The notes below the pieces were generated by a model. The model worked only from the letters and a program-made list of their open reading frames with translations. It was not told the DNA's origin and searched no databases. 64,000 nt of DNA from Anaeramoeba flamelloides (Eukaryota > Metamonada > Anaeramoebidae), in assembly GCA_027625915.1 (NCBI GenBank), contig JANTQA010000015.1, forward strand, positions 434,001-498,000, read 5' to 3'. Position 1 is the first letter of the stretch. Each line of letters begins with the position of its first letter. Shown one piece after another: positions 10,300 through 23,678 of the stretch. Both the position numbers and the translations under genes were made by a program.

Positions 10300-13035
10300 C
10301 TTATTTTCTTTTTGGCTATAGATGGTTCAAATTCCTTCAACCCTATTTATTATTCAAGGAATTGCAAACCACAAACACCACAATTATTGAAAAAATGAAC
10401 AAACTCCAATAATGAACTTTTACGAAAAATTAGAAAGTTGATTAAAGAATATTTAATTCATTAATAATTAAAATTCAGTCTATTTAAAAACAAAAAGAAT
10501 AAACTTTTCTTTTTTTAAACTTGATCCCTTTTTATCATGTTTTTGTTTTTCTTTTTCTGTTTTTTACACATTTTAAAAAAAATATGACAATTCTTTGATT
10601 TCTTCTTTTCCCCTAATTAAAACAAATTTTAGAATCATGATCATAATGTTTGTACTTTTTCCCGATTCACACTGTTCCTTCAAACTCAAAATGTTATTAA
10701 TAATTTTTGAAATTATCGTTGTGTATTTATTAGATAAAAAAAAAAAAAATGAAAAACAAAATAAAATGAATCTGTTGAATTATTTATTTTGATAATCTTA
10801 ATATATCCCTTAGCACCACCAAATAACCTAAGTATCTTTGAAATTTAATTTGTTCTTTTAAATTGTTTTTTTAAATTGTTAAGAAATGATTTAAAGATTT
10901 AGAATTTTTAAATAATATTCCTTTGTAGAAAAGAAATTTTATAATTCAAAATGGTATAGAAGTCTACAAAAAAAAATATCTTCAAAAATTTTTCTTGGTT
11001 CTTGTGATTATATTATTTTTCGATTGAAAAATAATGAAGAAAATATTGTTTTTTTTTTTGAAAAGTTTTTTTAAACATCAACAAATCCAAGTTTTATTGG
11101 TTAAAATACATCCTTCCTTACTGGAAAATATATATTGGTACATTTCATTCCCAACTTTACCTAAAAAAATTGAATAAATAATTTATTCTTTTTATAGATA
11201 TTTTAACAAAGAAAATTTGTGTTACTATTCATTATCATTCGATGAAAATATGTATATTTTTGATTCTGAATAATTAAAAAATAAAAAACAATATAAATTA
11301 AACTGAAAAAAAAATAACTTTTTTTTCCTTGTAAAATTTGATTTTTTTTCCACAAATAATTTTTTAAAATCAAATTATTTGGCCAACAGTCATAGTTAGA
11401 TTAAAATTTGAATTTTTTTTTTATTATTTCTATTTTTTAATTTTTAACTTTTTAAAATATAAACAGAAAATAAACCATATTACTGTATTAGAGAACTATA
11501 GGGCAAAAATTATTTTCCAATATCTATATTAATTTAGGTTTCAAATTTAATTTTCACAAATATTCTTTTCAAATTTTAATAACCTGAAAATTATCAAAAA
11601 ACAATAAATTTTTTTTTCTTTTGTTATAAAGATTATTTTGTTTATCTTTGAATAGTATTTTAAAGTTAATTTTTATTTTATTAAATATATCGTCAATTAT
11701 TTTATCTAGATAAAGAAATATGAACCACGTTCCAAAAATTGGGATACACCTAAAATCAAAAATATACAAAAAAAAAAACTTTGAATATTATATTTTTCCA
11801 AACATAATATAAAATAATATTTAAGTTCCATAGTATTAATATTTTTATAAGTTATCATTTTTAAATAAATAAAATAAATATATATTGAAAAGATAATATA
11901 TATATGCAAAAAAGAAGAAAAAAAACTGAATAAAAAAAAATGGATTAGTAAATGATTTGAAATTTCACAAACAATTTGTTATCGATCAAAAGATAAGATA
12001 TCATCAACTAATTGTATGTGATTTTTTTATTGAACAAACTCAATATTAACCTTATGCAAATTATTGAAAAAAAAATTTCAGATCTAAAGAAAGAGAATAT
12101 GTAACTGCAAAAAAGGAAATGAAAATAAAATAAAAAATACAAAAAATGTAATGATAATTTCTCAATCGAAATTATTTCCAAATTGAATGTAAAGTTTATT
12201 ATTGTTATTTTTTCAAACGTTTTAATTGTGTTCAAATTTTTGTAATTTAGTTTACATTACTATAATTCTAAAGTAATAAAGAAAATTTTTTGAAATTTTT
12301 TGTTTTAACTTTTTTATGTTTTCTGCAAAACCTAAAAACTGTGAAATTTTTGACTACGTTCAAATTTCATTTTTCTGATCAATCAAAAATAGTAGTAATT
12401 AGTCAAAAAATATATCCACATTTTCAAGAGAAATATAAAAATTATTGCTCAACCGTTAACTGTTCTAATTGTGAAATTGATTAAATATTCTAAATATACC
12501 AATTTTAAACTTTAGTGAATGTAGAAATTAAAAAAAAAAAAAAACACAATCCAGTAAAATTAATTGGGTTCATGACGTAAAATTAAAAATTAATTTCTAG
12601 TGATTATTTCTTAAATACATTCTGAATTTATTAGAAACCATCTATAATGATAATTACTTTATTTTTACATTTATTAAATAGACATTTTATTTTACTTTTA
12701 ATTTTTTCTTTTTATATTTTTTTTCAAAATTTTCGATTTAAAATGAATAACTTTGAGGAAAATTTTTTTTCTGAAATATTTTCTTAATTTAATGAAAATT
12801 CATAATAATCAAATATCTGTATCAAATATAAAATAATTCAAATGTTTTACATTGATAAAAAAGATTTGTGTGTAAGGAATAATTACAATAAATTAGATTT
12901 TCAGTTTTTATTATTTTTTTTTTCACTTAATTTTGCATATTTCTATATAATTCTTTAATTTCTTCATACACTAAAGGTTTAGATTAGTATATTAATTATG
13001 TATTGATTTTAAAGTTGGGGAATTTTTTTCCTCTT
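10300..13035. other. AT-rich intergenic region
   Basis: About 2.7 kb of A/T runs with no coding-like block, no clear inverted element and no RNA gene that I can see. The first 150 bp after the pallidin-like stop (TTCAAATTCCTTCAACCC and following) is a little less AT-rich and probably holds its 3' UTR. Confidence 0.4.
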
Positions 13036-13039
13036 ACAG

Positions 13040-13400
13040 CAATGAGGTTTTTTTAATTTTTGAAATAAACCCAAAATTTATCTAATTTTCTGTTCATTTC
13101 ATAAATGGAAAAAACGAGGGTATCTTTTTCAGATTTTATAAGAATCTGGGTAAATATCTGATTATATCTTGATTCTTTTAAATTTCAGAAAACCTAAAAG
13201 CAAAGTTTCTTCAAGTGCCTAGCATTTCCAGGATTCAAAAGAATAAAGTAAAATCAAAGATTTTTCTCAATTATTTGAATTCTGGAAAAGCTAACGGTGG
13301 TTTTTTTTTAATTAAAGAAATAAAAATAAAAATTTTCAAATTTTCTTTTTATTTCTCGAATTAAAAAAAAAAATAAAGAAATATTCAACTGGTAGAATTC
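13040..13400. repeat. Modular palindrome array L3
   Basis: Three hairpin units in a row: one with AATAAACCCAAAATTTATC, one ending AAATTTCAGAAAACCTAA, and one with TTTCCAGGATTCAAAAGAAT paired with ATTTGAATTCTGGAAAA. Linker-like TTCAAGTGCCTAGCA separates two of them and CTAACGGTGG follows. It lies in an otherwise featureless gap. Confidence 0.55.
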
Positions 13401-14517
13401 AAGAAATCATTATAATTATAAACTATTTTTCAAATAAAATGGCACAAAAATTTCAAAATTTATTAATTATTGAATCAAATTAATTGTAGTATCATTCTAA
13501 AAGATATGTAACTCTTTAGAACATAAAAAAACACTCAACCAAATCTTTAAAACTCATTAAAACAAAACAATAAAAAATTAAAATTCAATATTTTAAAAAT
13601 TGATGTACTCTTTTATTTGAAATGAGAAATCTTCTTTTGTAAATTGTTAAGAAAATTAATTATTAAATAAAATAAATCTATTAAATGTCCTGTCAAACAA
13701 ATCAAATTTTGAAATTAAGAGATGGTATAATTCTAATTATAATAAAATAAAATAAAATTGTTGGACAGGTAAATTTTATTGAAAAATATCTTTATTTCAA
13801 TAACAGGGTAAGATAAAAAAACTAAACAAAATAAAAAATGTGTTCTAACTATTCGTCTTGAAAATTTACTAGAAAAGAGGATAGATCTTAAAATAAAAGA
13901 GATCATAAATATTCATAGAACTAATAAATAAAAAATAAAAAAAACTAAATAACCTTAGTCTTGACAATTTTCAAATATAAATTTGTAATTGAAGAGTTTG
14001 TAATTTTATTCAATTTAGTCTTGTTTAATGCTTGAAATTTGTGATAAAGTGTAATATCTTGATTTATTTTTTTTTTTTTTTGAAAATTGCTTTTAAAAAA
14101 ATGTACTAACGACCTATTGGTTTATTATATAAAAGATTTCATTAATTAATTCATTATCTCGTTTTTCCCCATCACATAAAAGAAGAAAAAAAGAATTTTT
14201 TTCATTTTTAATATCTCGAAAAAAGAAAATCTTTCAAAATTTTTGATTATTAAGGAAAAACATTTTATACAATTAAATTATTTTTATTATCTTACTGAAT
14301 TGGTAAATTTGAAAAATATAAATTGGTTGGGATTTGAAATACAAACAAATAATCTATTTTTTCCTTTTTCAAAACCTTGAACCCTTAAAGAAACTAATTA
14401 AAAAAGTATTTCACTTTTCAAATTGTTTTACGATCATATACTGTTGGTAAGTGTTATTTTATGTCTTAACCAATAAAGAAACTTTCTTTGTTTGGTTTAT
14501 TCTTAATAAATTTGCTA

Positions 14518-14713
14518 CAGTCAGTTCCACTTTTAAGACACAAACTTTCATCGTAATTTAAGGAACAAAAAAATCTAAAATTAAGGCACAAAATTTGTAA
14601 TTTTTTTTTTTACTAATAATTTTACTAGAATTTGAATTTTGTGCCTTAATTTTAGATTTTTTTGTTGCCTTAAATTACGATGAAAGTTTGTGTCTTAAAA
14701 GTCGAACTGACTG
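14518..14713. mobile_element. Tc1/mariner-like palindromic MITE, copy 4
   Basis: A 196-bp palindrome starting CAGTCAGTTCCACTTTTAAG and ending with the near-complement GAACTGACTG, between TA dinucleotides (14516-14517, 14714-14715). A short stray piece of the arm, AACAAAATTTAAGGCATA, lies about 75 bp further on. Confidence 0.75.
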
Positions 14714-15493
14714 TATTTTTATTTTCTATTCCTTGACAATTTACTTAATTTTAACAATCAATGCTACTTTCAATGATGTAATTTTCAACAAAATTTAAGG
14801 CATAAAAATTTGTCTGTCAAAAAATTTATTATCTTGGACAGAAAAAGAGTGTAAGTAAATATTTTATCCAATAATATTTTGAAATCTGGAATTTTTTTCT
14901 TTTATAAATATCTTTCACAGTTTGTGCTGTACAAATGATATTGATGGTAATAATTTGAACATTAAGTCTGGTGTTTGTATAATAAATTGAGTTAATTCTT
15001 TTCACTTCATTTTCCATATTTTTCCTTTGTCGAAACGAGAGTTCTCAAAGAAATAGGTTGTAATTTGTTTGGATAAGGAAAATAAAAAAAACATGAAAAT
15101 TTATCACTTTTATTAATACAAATACCAGTTTTTATCAACCAAACCAATTTGATCAAGATAACAAAATATCACTCAACATATCCAATTTACTAAGCCCAAT
15201 CAATTAATAGTTTGGACGATTTATTACAATTTTAAAAAATTGACGAATTTTTTGTTAGTTGATTTGATATAAATTTTAGACTTCGTTTTGAGAAATATTT
15301 CCTACCATACATTTTTCGATTTAAAAAACAAGAATTAAAATTTTCGTCCAAAAATTAAAGGCATTTTATTGTAAATAAAAAAATGATGAATTTATCATAA
15401 CAGTACTTCTGTTAAACTACAGCCATAATATAACTTTACCAACAAGTTCATATTCTCATTTTTCTTTCTTTTATTTAAAACTTTTTTTATTTT

Positions 15494-18473
15494 ATGGGTT
15501 CTGAAACAACCTCTTCAGATTCTGATTACAATACTATTTCACCTACTAGCTCAAGTACTAGTTCTGATTCTGAGAAAGAAAATGATCAAATCCAAAAAAG
15601 AAAGCCAAAACTGAAGCAGAAACTGAAGCAGAAACAGAAACATAAACCAAAACAGAAACAGCCCCAAAAACAAAAAAAAAAAAACAAAAAGAAAATCAAA
15701 AAAATAAAAGAAAATACGAAAAAAAAAAAACCAAAATTAAAACAGAAGCCAAAAAGTCTTCCTATGGAGAAGGTATTACATTCAACAACAAAAGAAAAAA
15801 AAAAAAAAAAAAAAAAAAAAAAGAAATCTCGATCAACCTCCACTTCAAGCACCTCAAATAGTTCTGATTTAAAACCAATACAAAGACAGAAAGGCAAAAA
15901 TGCTCGATATTTTAAGAAGAAGAAAAAAAAAAAAAGAGAAATAACTGATACAAGTGATGAGGATGAAAAGAGTAGCGAGGAAGAAAGTACGAGTGATGAT
16001 ACTAGCGACGAGGAAGAAACTACGAGTGATGATACTAGCGACGAGGAAGAAACTACTAGTTCGAGTTATGAGGATACCGATACGAGTGATGAGGAGGAAA
16101 AGAGTAGCAAGGAAGAAACTACGAGTGATGATACTAGCGACGAGGAAGAAACTACAAGTGATGAGACTAGCGACAAGGAAGAAACTACAAGTGCTGAGAG
16201 TCGTGAAGAGGAAGAAAAAACTAGTGATGAGGAAACTACTCCAGTTTCAATATCAGCTACAAACGAAATTATAGAGAGAAGAAGAAATAAGAAACATTCG
16301 AAAAAATACAAGCATAAATCAAACAAAGAAACTGATCAAATAAAAAAACAAAAAAAAAACAAACACAGCAACCAAGGTAAAAAAAGAAAGAAATTGAAAG
16401 GAAAAAAAAAAAAAAATGAGCCTAATTACGTCCAAAAAGATCAAACATTTAACAACAAAGTCAAAAAAAATCAAAACAAATTATTGAAAAAAAAAAAATC
16501 AAAGTGGATGAAGAAGAAATCCAACAAAGAAATGGATCAAATAAAAAAACAAAAAAAAAAAAACAAGCACAGCATCCAAGTCAAAAAAAAGAAAGAAAGA
16601 GAAAAAGAAAAAGGAAAGGAAACTGCAAAAGAAACAAAAAAAGAAAATGTTCAAAAAAAAACAAAAACAAAAACTTTTAAAAAAAAAAAATAAAAAGAAT
16701 AACAAGAAAAATCGTGGTGATTACAATCACAACTGGAGCGACAAAAATGAAAACCAACTTGAAAACGATTCTAAAAAGATACCAGATCCCCAGACAGAAA
16801 GTGAAAAAGAAAACTCAAAGAACAAAGATCAAGAAACAAATGATGATAATCCAAGAGAAAAGCTAGCAATCTTGTTTCTCTCGGACATTTGTAAAGAATC
16901 TTCGAAGAAATTTGTGGATATAAAGTCTTATATCCAGAATTATATTGAGAATATAGGGACATTTAATCAAGGCGCGTTGATCCATTATGGAATGGTTGGG
17001 TACCGTGATTTTGAAGATAAGAAAATGTATCAATATATCAAATTTGTCACTGACTCTAATAGATTTACCGATAAGCTGGAGGGTATCAGCGTATCTGGGG
17101 GTGAGAAAGCAAAGACGACAAACGTCCTTGGTGCATTAAATTATGTGAATCGTATCAAATGGCCAGAGTGTCAATTAAAACTCCTAATCCACTTCCCAGT
17201 GAAAGTTTGCCACGGTAAAGAATTCGGGGGTCCCAAGCCGAGCACTTTCCTCACTAGGTCTACCAAAAAGCTTATCCAAAAAACAAATCAATTCTCACAA
17301 GATGAAATCATCAAAAAGCTACGAAAGAGCAAAATACATTGGCATATGGTTACTGGTGATAAAAGGCATGAAACAATGTTCTTGATTTGGAAAAACATTT
17401 ACGACGACCCCAATAGTGGCATTTTTTTAAAAAGATTCCCCCACAATGTGGAATTAAACGAACAGTTGAAGATTGTTCGTGAATGCTTCAACACAACCAA
17501 GGTAGAAAAGCAATCAAAGAAGCCCCCCATCCAGTATTTAAACACACGGGCTAAAACTTTTTTGGTTTCAATTAATCCAAAGAAGCAAAATTTAGTCAAA
17601 CTATTAAATAATAAAGAAAAGCCCGTGTACCTTCTACACAAAGATTTTAATATTCAAAGATCCCGTGGGGCGCTGAAAAAGGATGACACCTTTTTAAAAT
17701 TTCAAAATAAAAATATTTACCAATTCTATCTTAATAAAAAAAATCTTGTTTACTATGGTATTCAACAGAGTAGCCAGGAAGAATGTCGGTCCTATCTCCA
17801 ATCGTATTTGTTGGCCACTCTAATTGCAGATGAATTCAACAATATGCTAATTAAAAAACTGTCCACTGAGTCTGAATTGGGAAAGCCCGCTCAATTCTAT
17901 CCAATCATTAATTTTATACCGACGTATTACCTAATTATGAAAGATACCGAGAATCAGAATCAAAAGGAATATTATTTGCTTTGGCCAGTCAACTGTAGAC
18001 ATGCTAAGCAATTAATAGATAATATGTGTATGGTGACAAGTGAACAATCTTCTTTAATTGAATCATTCATACATTATGCCTTTGAAGAAAAAAAGGGTTT
18101 GATCATTTTTTCAAATTTCTATGAAAAAAAAGGATTTTATTTCCCCCCACAAATTAATTTACACAACAACAAAATCTTTAATAAGAAAATTAAAGACCAC
18201 CGTGATCAGGGTGAAATACCCCATCTTAATTTTTTCCATAACCACCAATGTAACGAAGTGTGTAGTGCGTTTTGTTGCAATAACTCATCGAAAAAGAAAA
18301 ATATCAAACCTCTAAACATTACAAGATTACCGCATGTTACTAGATTATGTAAAATTAAATTTTGTGGAAATCCAATCAATTTCGTGCCAGAGAAAAATTT
18401 AATGTTGAGAGATTTTATTTGCACAGAATGCGAAAAGAAAATTGAATCAATTGTTATACCAAAATTCAAATAA
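15494..18473 (+). CDS. vWA plus alpha-kinase-like protein (VWKA type), probable pseudokinase
   Basis: The first part (15494 to about 16690) is Lys-rich with a Ser/Asp/Glu block of TSDDTSDEEE repeats. The second (ATG at 16647) holds a vWA-like domain at about residues 70-190 (HYGMVGYRDF, GG, NYVNRIKW). An alpha-kinase fold follows at about 295-560 (LIADEFNNML, FIHYAFEEKKG, PQINLH, HNHQCNEVC). The Cys/His zinc site typical of alpha-kinases is kept. Where active members have D-x-Q and a second D before PQI, this protein has Asn490-Phe-Tyr492 and Pro500, so catalysis is doubtful. The vWA metal motif (DICKES instead of DxSxS) is also incomplete. The two parts overlap in different frames; one A less in the A12 run at about 16679-16690 would make them continuous. 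No intergenic space separates them, so I treat them as one gene. Dictyostelium VWKA has the same domain order. Confidence 0.7.
15951..16215 (+). repeat. In-frame acidic minisatellite in the alpha-kinase gene
   Basis: A repeat with a roughly 33-bp period (ACTAGCGACGAGGAAGAAAC plus GAGTGATGAT) encodes tandem TSDDTSDEEET units. It is richer in CG dinucleotides (GCGACGAG) than anything around it. Each unit offers Ser/Thr followed by acidic residues, the kind of site casein kinase 2 accepts (family knowledge, not shown here). Confidence 0.7.
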
Positions 18474-21400
18474 GACATTAATTTTATTACTTCATAAATA
18501 TTTATTTCATTTTGATTTTATTTAATATCTGCTTTTTTTTTTTTTTGTTTGTGTGTGTGTGTGTGTGTTTGTTTTTCTCGATAAATATTGTGGGATTATT
18601 ATTTATTTTTTAGATAATTTTTTTTTTTTTTTTTTTTTCCAAAATTTTTTTATTCTTCCATTATTTTATTTTATTTCCTTTCCTCTTTTTTTTATTTATT
18701 AATTTTTATCAATCAAACTCATTATTTTAATAAAATTTCAAAATCAAAACTTTTTTATTTTATTTTTTCCAATTTTTTTTTTTATCTAGAAGTATTTAAA
18801 TAATTCTCAATATTCTTAAAATAAGATAAAATAATTAATAGTTTTTTTTTTTGATTCTAAGGTTTAAATTTTATTCTCAAAAAGTTATTTTTGGGTATCT
18901 CTCAAGTCCAAAGAATGATACAATGTCTCAGTTTTTTCTTAGATTAGACTTGTGTTTTCATTTTTCTGAATTATTTATTTTTTAGGAATGATCGAAAATA
19001 AACTAAATTTAGTAATTGTAATAAAATTGAGAAAATATGTTATAATGATATTTTTCTTGACGAATTTATCCATAATTAAACTATTTTTATATGTTATGCT
19101 CCAATAAATACAAAATTATTTTCTTAAAATAAGTTCTATTTAAAAAAAAACAAGTTTTTTTTTTTTTCTTTTATTTAAGTTATCAAATCTTTTAATTATT
19201 TTTCCTTTTACTTTTTTTTTTATGAAAAAAATTAGTTTTTTTCTTAAAGAGTTGAGAAGAAGAAAAATAACCGACTATGTGAATGGATTTGTTGGATGAC
19301 TTGAGAAGAAGGGAAATCATTACTGTAATTTGACTTCTTAGAATATGCGATTTCGATTTATGTGTGTTAACTTCAAGATAGTATGCAAATAATTACTTGG
19401 AATGGAATCAAATACTTTCAAGACCGATATTAGTTAAATCAGATAACGAAAATTATTATGATGATTTTGAATTTTGATAGTTTGTTAAGATAAACGGGGG
19501 AAGTATAAAAACTGACTAAAATCTTGTTTTACAATACAAAAACTCTTAATTTAGTTTTTATAAAATTTTTCTTTTTGTATTTTTTTAATCTCTTTAAGAG
19601 ATTGTTTTTCTTGCTCTTTTTATATACTATCAAAATTAAATTAAAATCTTTAAAAAAAAATTATTATTCTGTCTGGTGTTTATATAATTATAGAATTGGG
19701 TTTGAGTTAAAAATTAATTTAAAAAAAGTAGTAAGTAAATATACCCAAAAAAAAATAATAATAAAATTTGAATGTTAAATATTTTTTTGATATCTTTGAT
19801 TTTCGAATAATTATTATAAAACAATTATAGTAATAAAAAGTAAAAAAAAAAAATTGTTATGAATAGATTTTATTGATAGACTGTTAATATTTATCTATAA
19901 TTTTTTTTAGTTAGTTTTTTTGAACTGATAGAACTTGAAAGCGTTTTAGATAGAGGGGTTTTTATGGTATACTAAAACTGTTTTAAAACATTGGAATTTT
20001 CTTAATTGTATATATTTTCCAAAAAAATCTTAAGGTTAGGGTTCTCTTTTTTTGGGGGGGTATGTAGGTAAAAAAATGACAAAAAAAACAGCATATATAA
20101 AAAAATTCAAATGAGTCTATTAAGACTGTTTTCTTTATGTACTCTTAATAAAATATTTTTTTGTTAATTTACAAAATTAGAAATTTATTTTGATGATAAT
20201 TGGGTGAACTTGATAGTATAATTTTTTGAGTCACTAATTATGAAAATTGGATAGCTTGTTTCATAAGAAAAATAGAATTTTTATTAGATCAATGTGAATT
20301 TGAACATAAAACTTTTAAAAAAATGAGTGCCAAATAGTATTAAACATATCTAACTTAGCCTAAAATTGATTTATAAAATTGTGAATAACATATGATAAAT
20401 AATTCGAAAACAAAATATTATTTTATAGAAGAGGGCAAATAATTATTGAATATTTTTTTAATTCACTTTGAAATTAATTTAAATATATAAAACACTTATA
20501 ATATAAAAATTATTGAAAGCAAAAAAAAAAAAAAAAGAAATGTTAATCATAATTTTTGTAATATCTGTTAGTATTATTTTTTTACTGGAATTTCTATGAA
20601 AAGGGGTAAACAAGAAGATTTTTTGCTAATAATCACATGAATTTTTGAAAGAAATTAGATTACATAATCCCAATTTTTTACTGTTTACTTGATATTTTTT
20701 TCTTTTTTTTTTAGGTGATCTTTTGCAAAAAAAAAAGACTCAAGTAAAAAAGAAAAGAAACAAAAAAAAAATTGAAAAACCAAGCAAAATTTTAAAAAAA
20801 AAAACAAAACAAACGAAAAGAAAAAAAAGAAAATGGAAAAGAAAGAAGATAAATTGTTGAAATTAAAAAAAAATAATTCAGATCTAAAAATTAAAATTTT
20901 ATTTTGAAAATTGATGAGAAAAATTAAACAAAACCACTTCCAATAATATTATCAAATGAGTTAATATTTTTGAAAAAAATAATTTAGTTAAGTGTTTTAT
21001 ATTATACTAAATAAAAAAAAACAAGTCACATTTTTTAAGACGAAAACTGTAAAGGTATCTAAGTAGATTATTTTTTCTTATATTTTTTTGATTTTTTTTC
21101 GTTAGTAAAGAAAAATGAAGGAATTCTTTTATAATTAGTTGTATTAAAAAAAATTTTTTTATTTAATTTTTTTTTTTTTTATATATTTTTGTCTTATTTA
21201 AGTAATAACATAAAAATGATAAAAATTTTGTATTCTTTCGGGTACAGTGACCTAGGTATTGGGATACAAGAGGAAGTATTTTCCTTTTTTTTTTTTTTTT
21301 TAATCAGAAAGAGGCAGTTTTGGTGATTTTCATCTTATAAAGTTGAAAAAAACAAAAAAAACAATAAATAATTGAATGGTATTTACAGTGTTCCCAACTG

Positions 21401-21706
21401 GTTCAAAATTTAGAATTTTTAGAATCACAAAATTTTACAATATGGAATCTTCATATTTCAACGATTATAATGTAATTGGTATTAATCAAAATTTAAGACT
21501 TATTAAAGTCTCTTTTAAGAATAGTTTTTGAAAAATAATTAAAAATTTATTTTATTCTGAAACTGTAGAATCAAAAAAAGAATTTTTTGTTTGGTACTAA
21601 AAACTTGATTAAAAAAAAAAAGATATTTTTGATTCTGGTCCAATTAGAATAATTTTGTTATCAGGAATAAACATAAAAACAACAGGATTGATGAAAAAAT
21701 GATTAA
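18474..21706. other. Long AT-rich intergenic region
   Basis: Over 3 kb without a supportable gene. It holds a short GT repeat (about 18548-18567), long T and A runs, and small open frames with no protein-like composition. A slightly less AT-rich patch at about 19250-19520 shows no exon structure that I can defend. Confidence 0.4.
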
Positions 21707-22115
21707 CCGTTGTCGAAAAAAATTGAAACTGGAAAAAAAGTTCAACACGGTTTTTAATAGGGAACATTACTGAAAATTCAAAGTAAGATCAATGAAAAAA
21801 GAATAAATAAAGACAAAATGAAGTGTTCGCCATAATAACAGTTTTTTAAATACTGTCTTTTAGTATGGGTTTTTCTTTGATTGATCAATTATTAAAAATT
21901 TGTTCAAAAAATTGACTAATTTTGAGATCTCCGGAACTACAATACCAATTTCGAGATAAATCGGGGAGATTTAAATTGTATCTGTTGGGTTGATTGAAAA
22001 TAATATAATGAGCTATTATTTGAAGTTAATTGGTTTCTTCTTTTTATTGATTTTACTTTTCATTTTCAGTAATGTTCCCAATAAAAAACTGTGTTGAACT
22101 TTTTTTCCACAACAG
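21707..22115. mobile_element. PIF/Harbinger-like MITE, copy 2 (409 bp)
   Basis: Inverted ends of about 60 bp: CCGTTGTC, then GGAAAAAAAGTTCAACAC, then GGGAACATTACTGAAAAT at the left; the complement at the right, ending CCACAACAG. Both sides carry TAA (21704-21706, 22116-22118). The inner end sequence TTTAATxGGGAAC is shared with copy 1 (958-1414). No coding capacity. Confidence 0.65.
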
Positions 22116-22989
22116 TAAATCAAAAATCTTAAGAAGAAAAACCTGAAATATTTATTTTTTTTAGAAATATAAAATTCTTTTTTGAAAATAAAAAAAAATT
22201 TATTAATTATTAAATTTTGAGAATGATGGGGATTCTATTAAAAACAAAATTTAAGCAAGAAATAACTTGGGGTTAATCATTGCAATAAAAAAGAATTATT
22301 TGATTACATGGAATCTAAAATAAGAATTCTTTGTGAGTTTTTTTCGAAAAAGAATCAAAATGTTAACACTGAATATTTTTAAAGAAGAAGATTAAAAAGA
22401 AAAGAAAAACGAAAGTGTAATACAATTAAGTATGTAATAAAAGGTGATGAAAAAAGAAAGAAGAAAAAATTCAAAAGGGAGATTTTGTAGATTATTATTC
22501 AACTAACGAATTACAATAAACCAGTTGATAAAATGAATACAATAAAAAACATGAAAAGAAAAAAAAAAGAATAAGAAAAAAATCTAGAAAAACAAAAGAA
22601 TAAATAATGAAAAATATTTGTTCACTAAGCTAGAAATCACAAAAATGAGGATCTTTGTTGCAAATAGAAAAGAGTTCTTTTTTATTGGTTGCTTTTATTG
22701 GGTTCTTTTTGAAAAAATATAATCCTTTTTTTCTTGTTTTGTTATTGTTCTTGTTTTGAGTTTTTGATTTTTTTTTACTTTTTATTGAAAAAGGATCGCT
22801 AACAATCATCCTGCAAATAATAACCCTTGCACTTTGATTAATCTCTCAAAAATGCCATTATTGGTACTCTCTGGTTGATAGATTACATATATCAACTTGC
22901 TAGAATTATAATAAGCTTATTTTTTTGCCTTCATTCAAATAACGCCAGTTGTATTTTCAAAAACTAAATCAAATGAGAGTATTTGTATT

Positions 22990-23357
22990 TGAAATTTTTT
23001 GCTAATGAGAAAGTTAGTAATTGTTTTAGAATTAGGTTTTATTCGGCCTCCGACTTGTAAGTTGAAAGTTGAGATCCTTAATTTCGTTTATGTTGTTCTT
23101 GTTGGGAATGGGTATTTGTTTTTTTGGGATCTGGGTTGTCAACGCTGCTTTTGTTGTTGTTGTTGTTGTTGTTGTTGTGGTTTTATGTTGAGATTTGAAA
23201 CTTTTCTTTGTTTGTTTTGTCGAGGATCTTCTTGTTGAAGTTGTTATTTTTGTTGTCACTATTGCTATTACTACTATTTTTTTTTACTGCTGTTACTATT
23301 GTTGATGTGGCGTTATCGAAGTTATTCGTATTATTGGTGCTGTCATTGCTACTAATA

Positions 23358-23388
<31 letters not shown>

Positions 23389-23640
23389 ACGTTCGTTTTT
23401 GATTCTATTGTTATTGATTTTTTGTTGCTACCGCTACTACTGGTGCTATTACTATTGTTGATGATGTTGGATCTTTTAAAAGCTTTGTGCTTTATTGTTT
23501 GAAATGTTTGAATAGAATTTGACAGCTGGATTATTTAAATTGATTGTGTTTGAGTTGGAAGTTGGATCGTTTGTTGTTGTTTCTAATATTGTTATTAGCC
23601 ATTGTTGTTTTTGTTGTTACTATTACTTTTTGGTAAATAA
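22990..23640. repeat. Triplet-rich low-complexity tract
   Basis: Dominated by GTT/GCT/ACT-type triplets with more G and C than its surroundings. Read on the minus strand it gives poly-Thr, poly-Gln and Ser/Asn-rich stretches in different frames (for example ten Thr codons near 23155-23180 and nine Gln codons near 23360-23385). None stays open for long. It looks like expanded triplets, perhaps decayed low-complexity coding DNA. Confidence 0.4.
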
Positions 23641-23678
23641 GAGAGGAAAAAAAAAATGTACAATTTAAACAGTAAAAA

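Noticed and set aside
10320-10345. tRNA-like TTCAAATTCC
   Set aside because: No acceptor or anticodon stem could be paired around it.
15586-15897. Phe/Cys-rich minus-strand frame
   Set aside because: Shadow of the Lys-rich part of the alpha-kinase gene.
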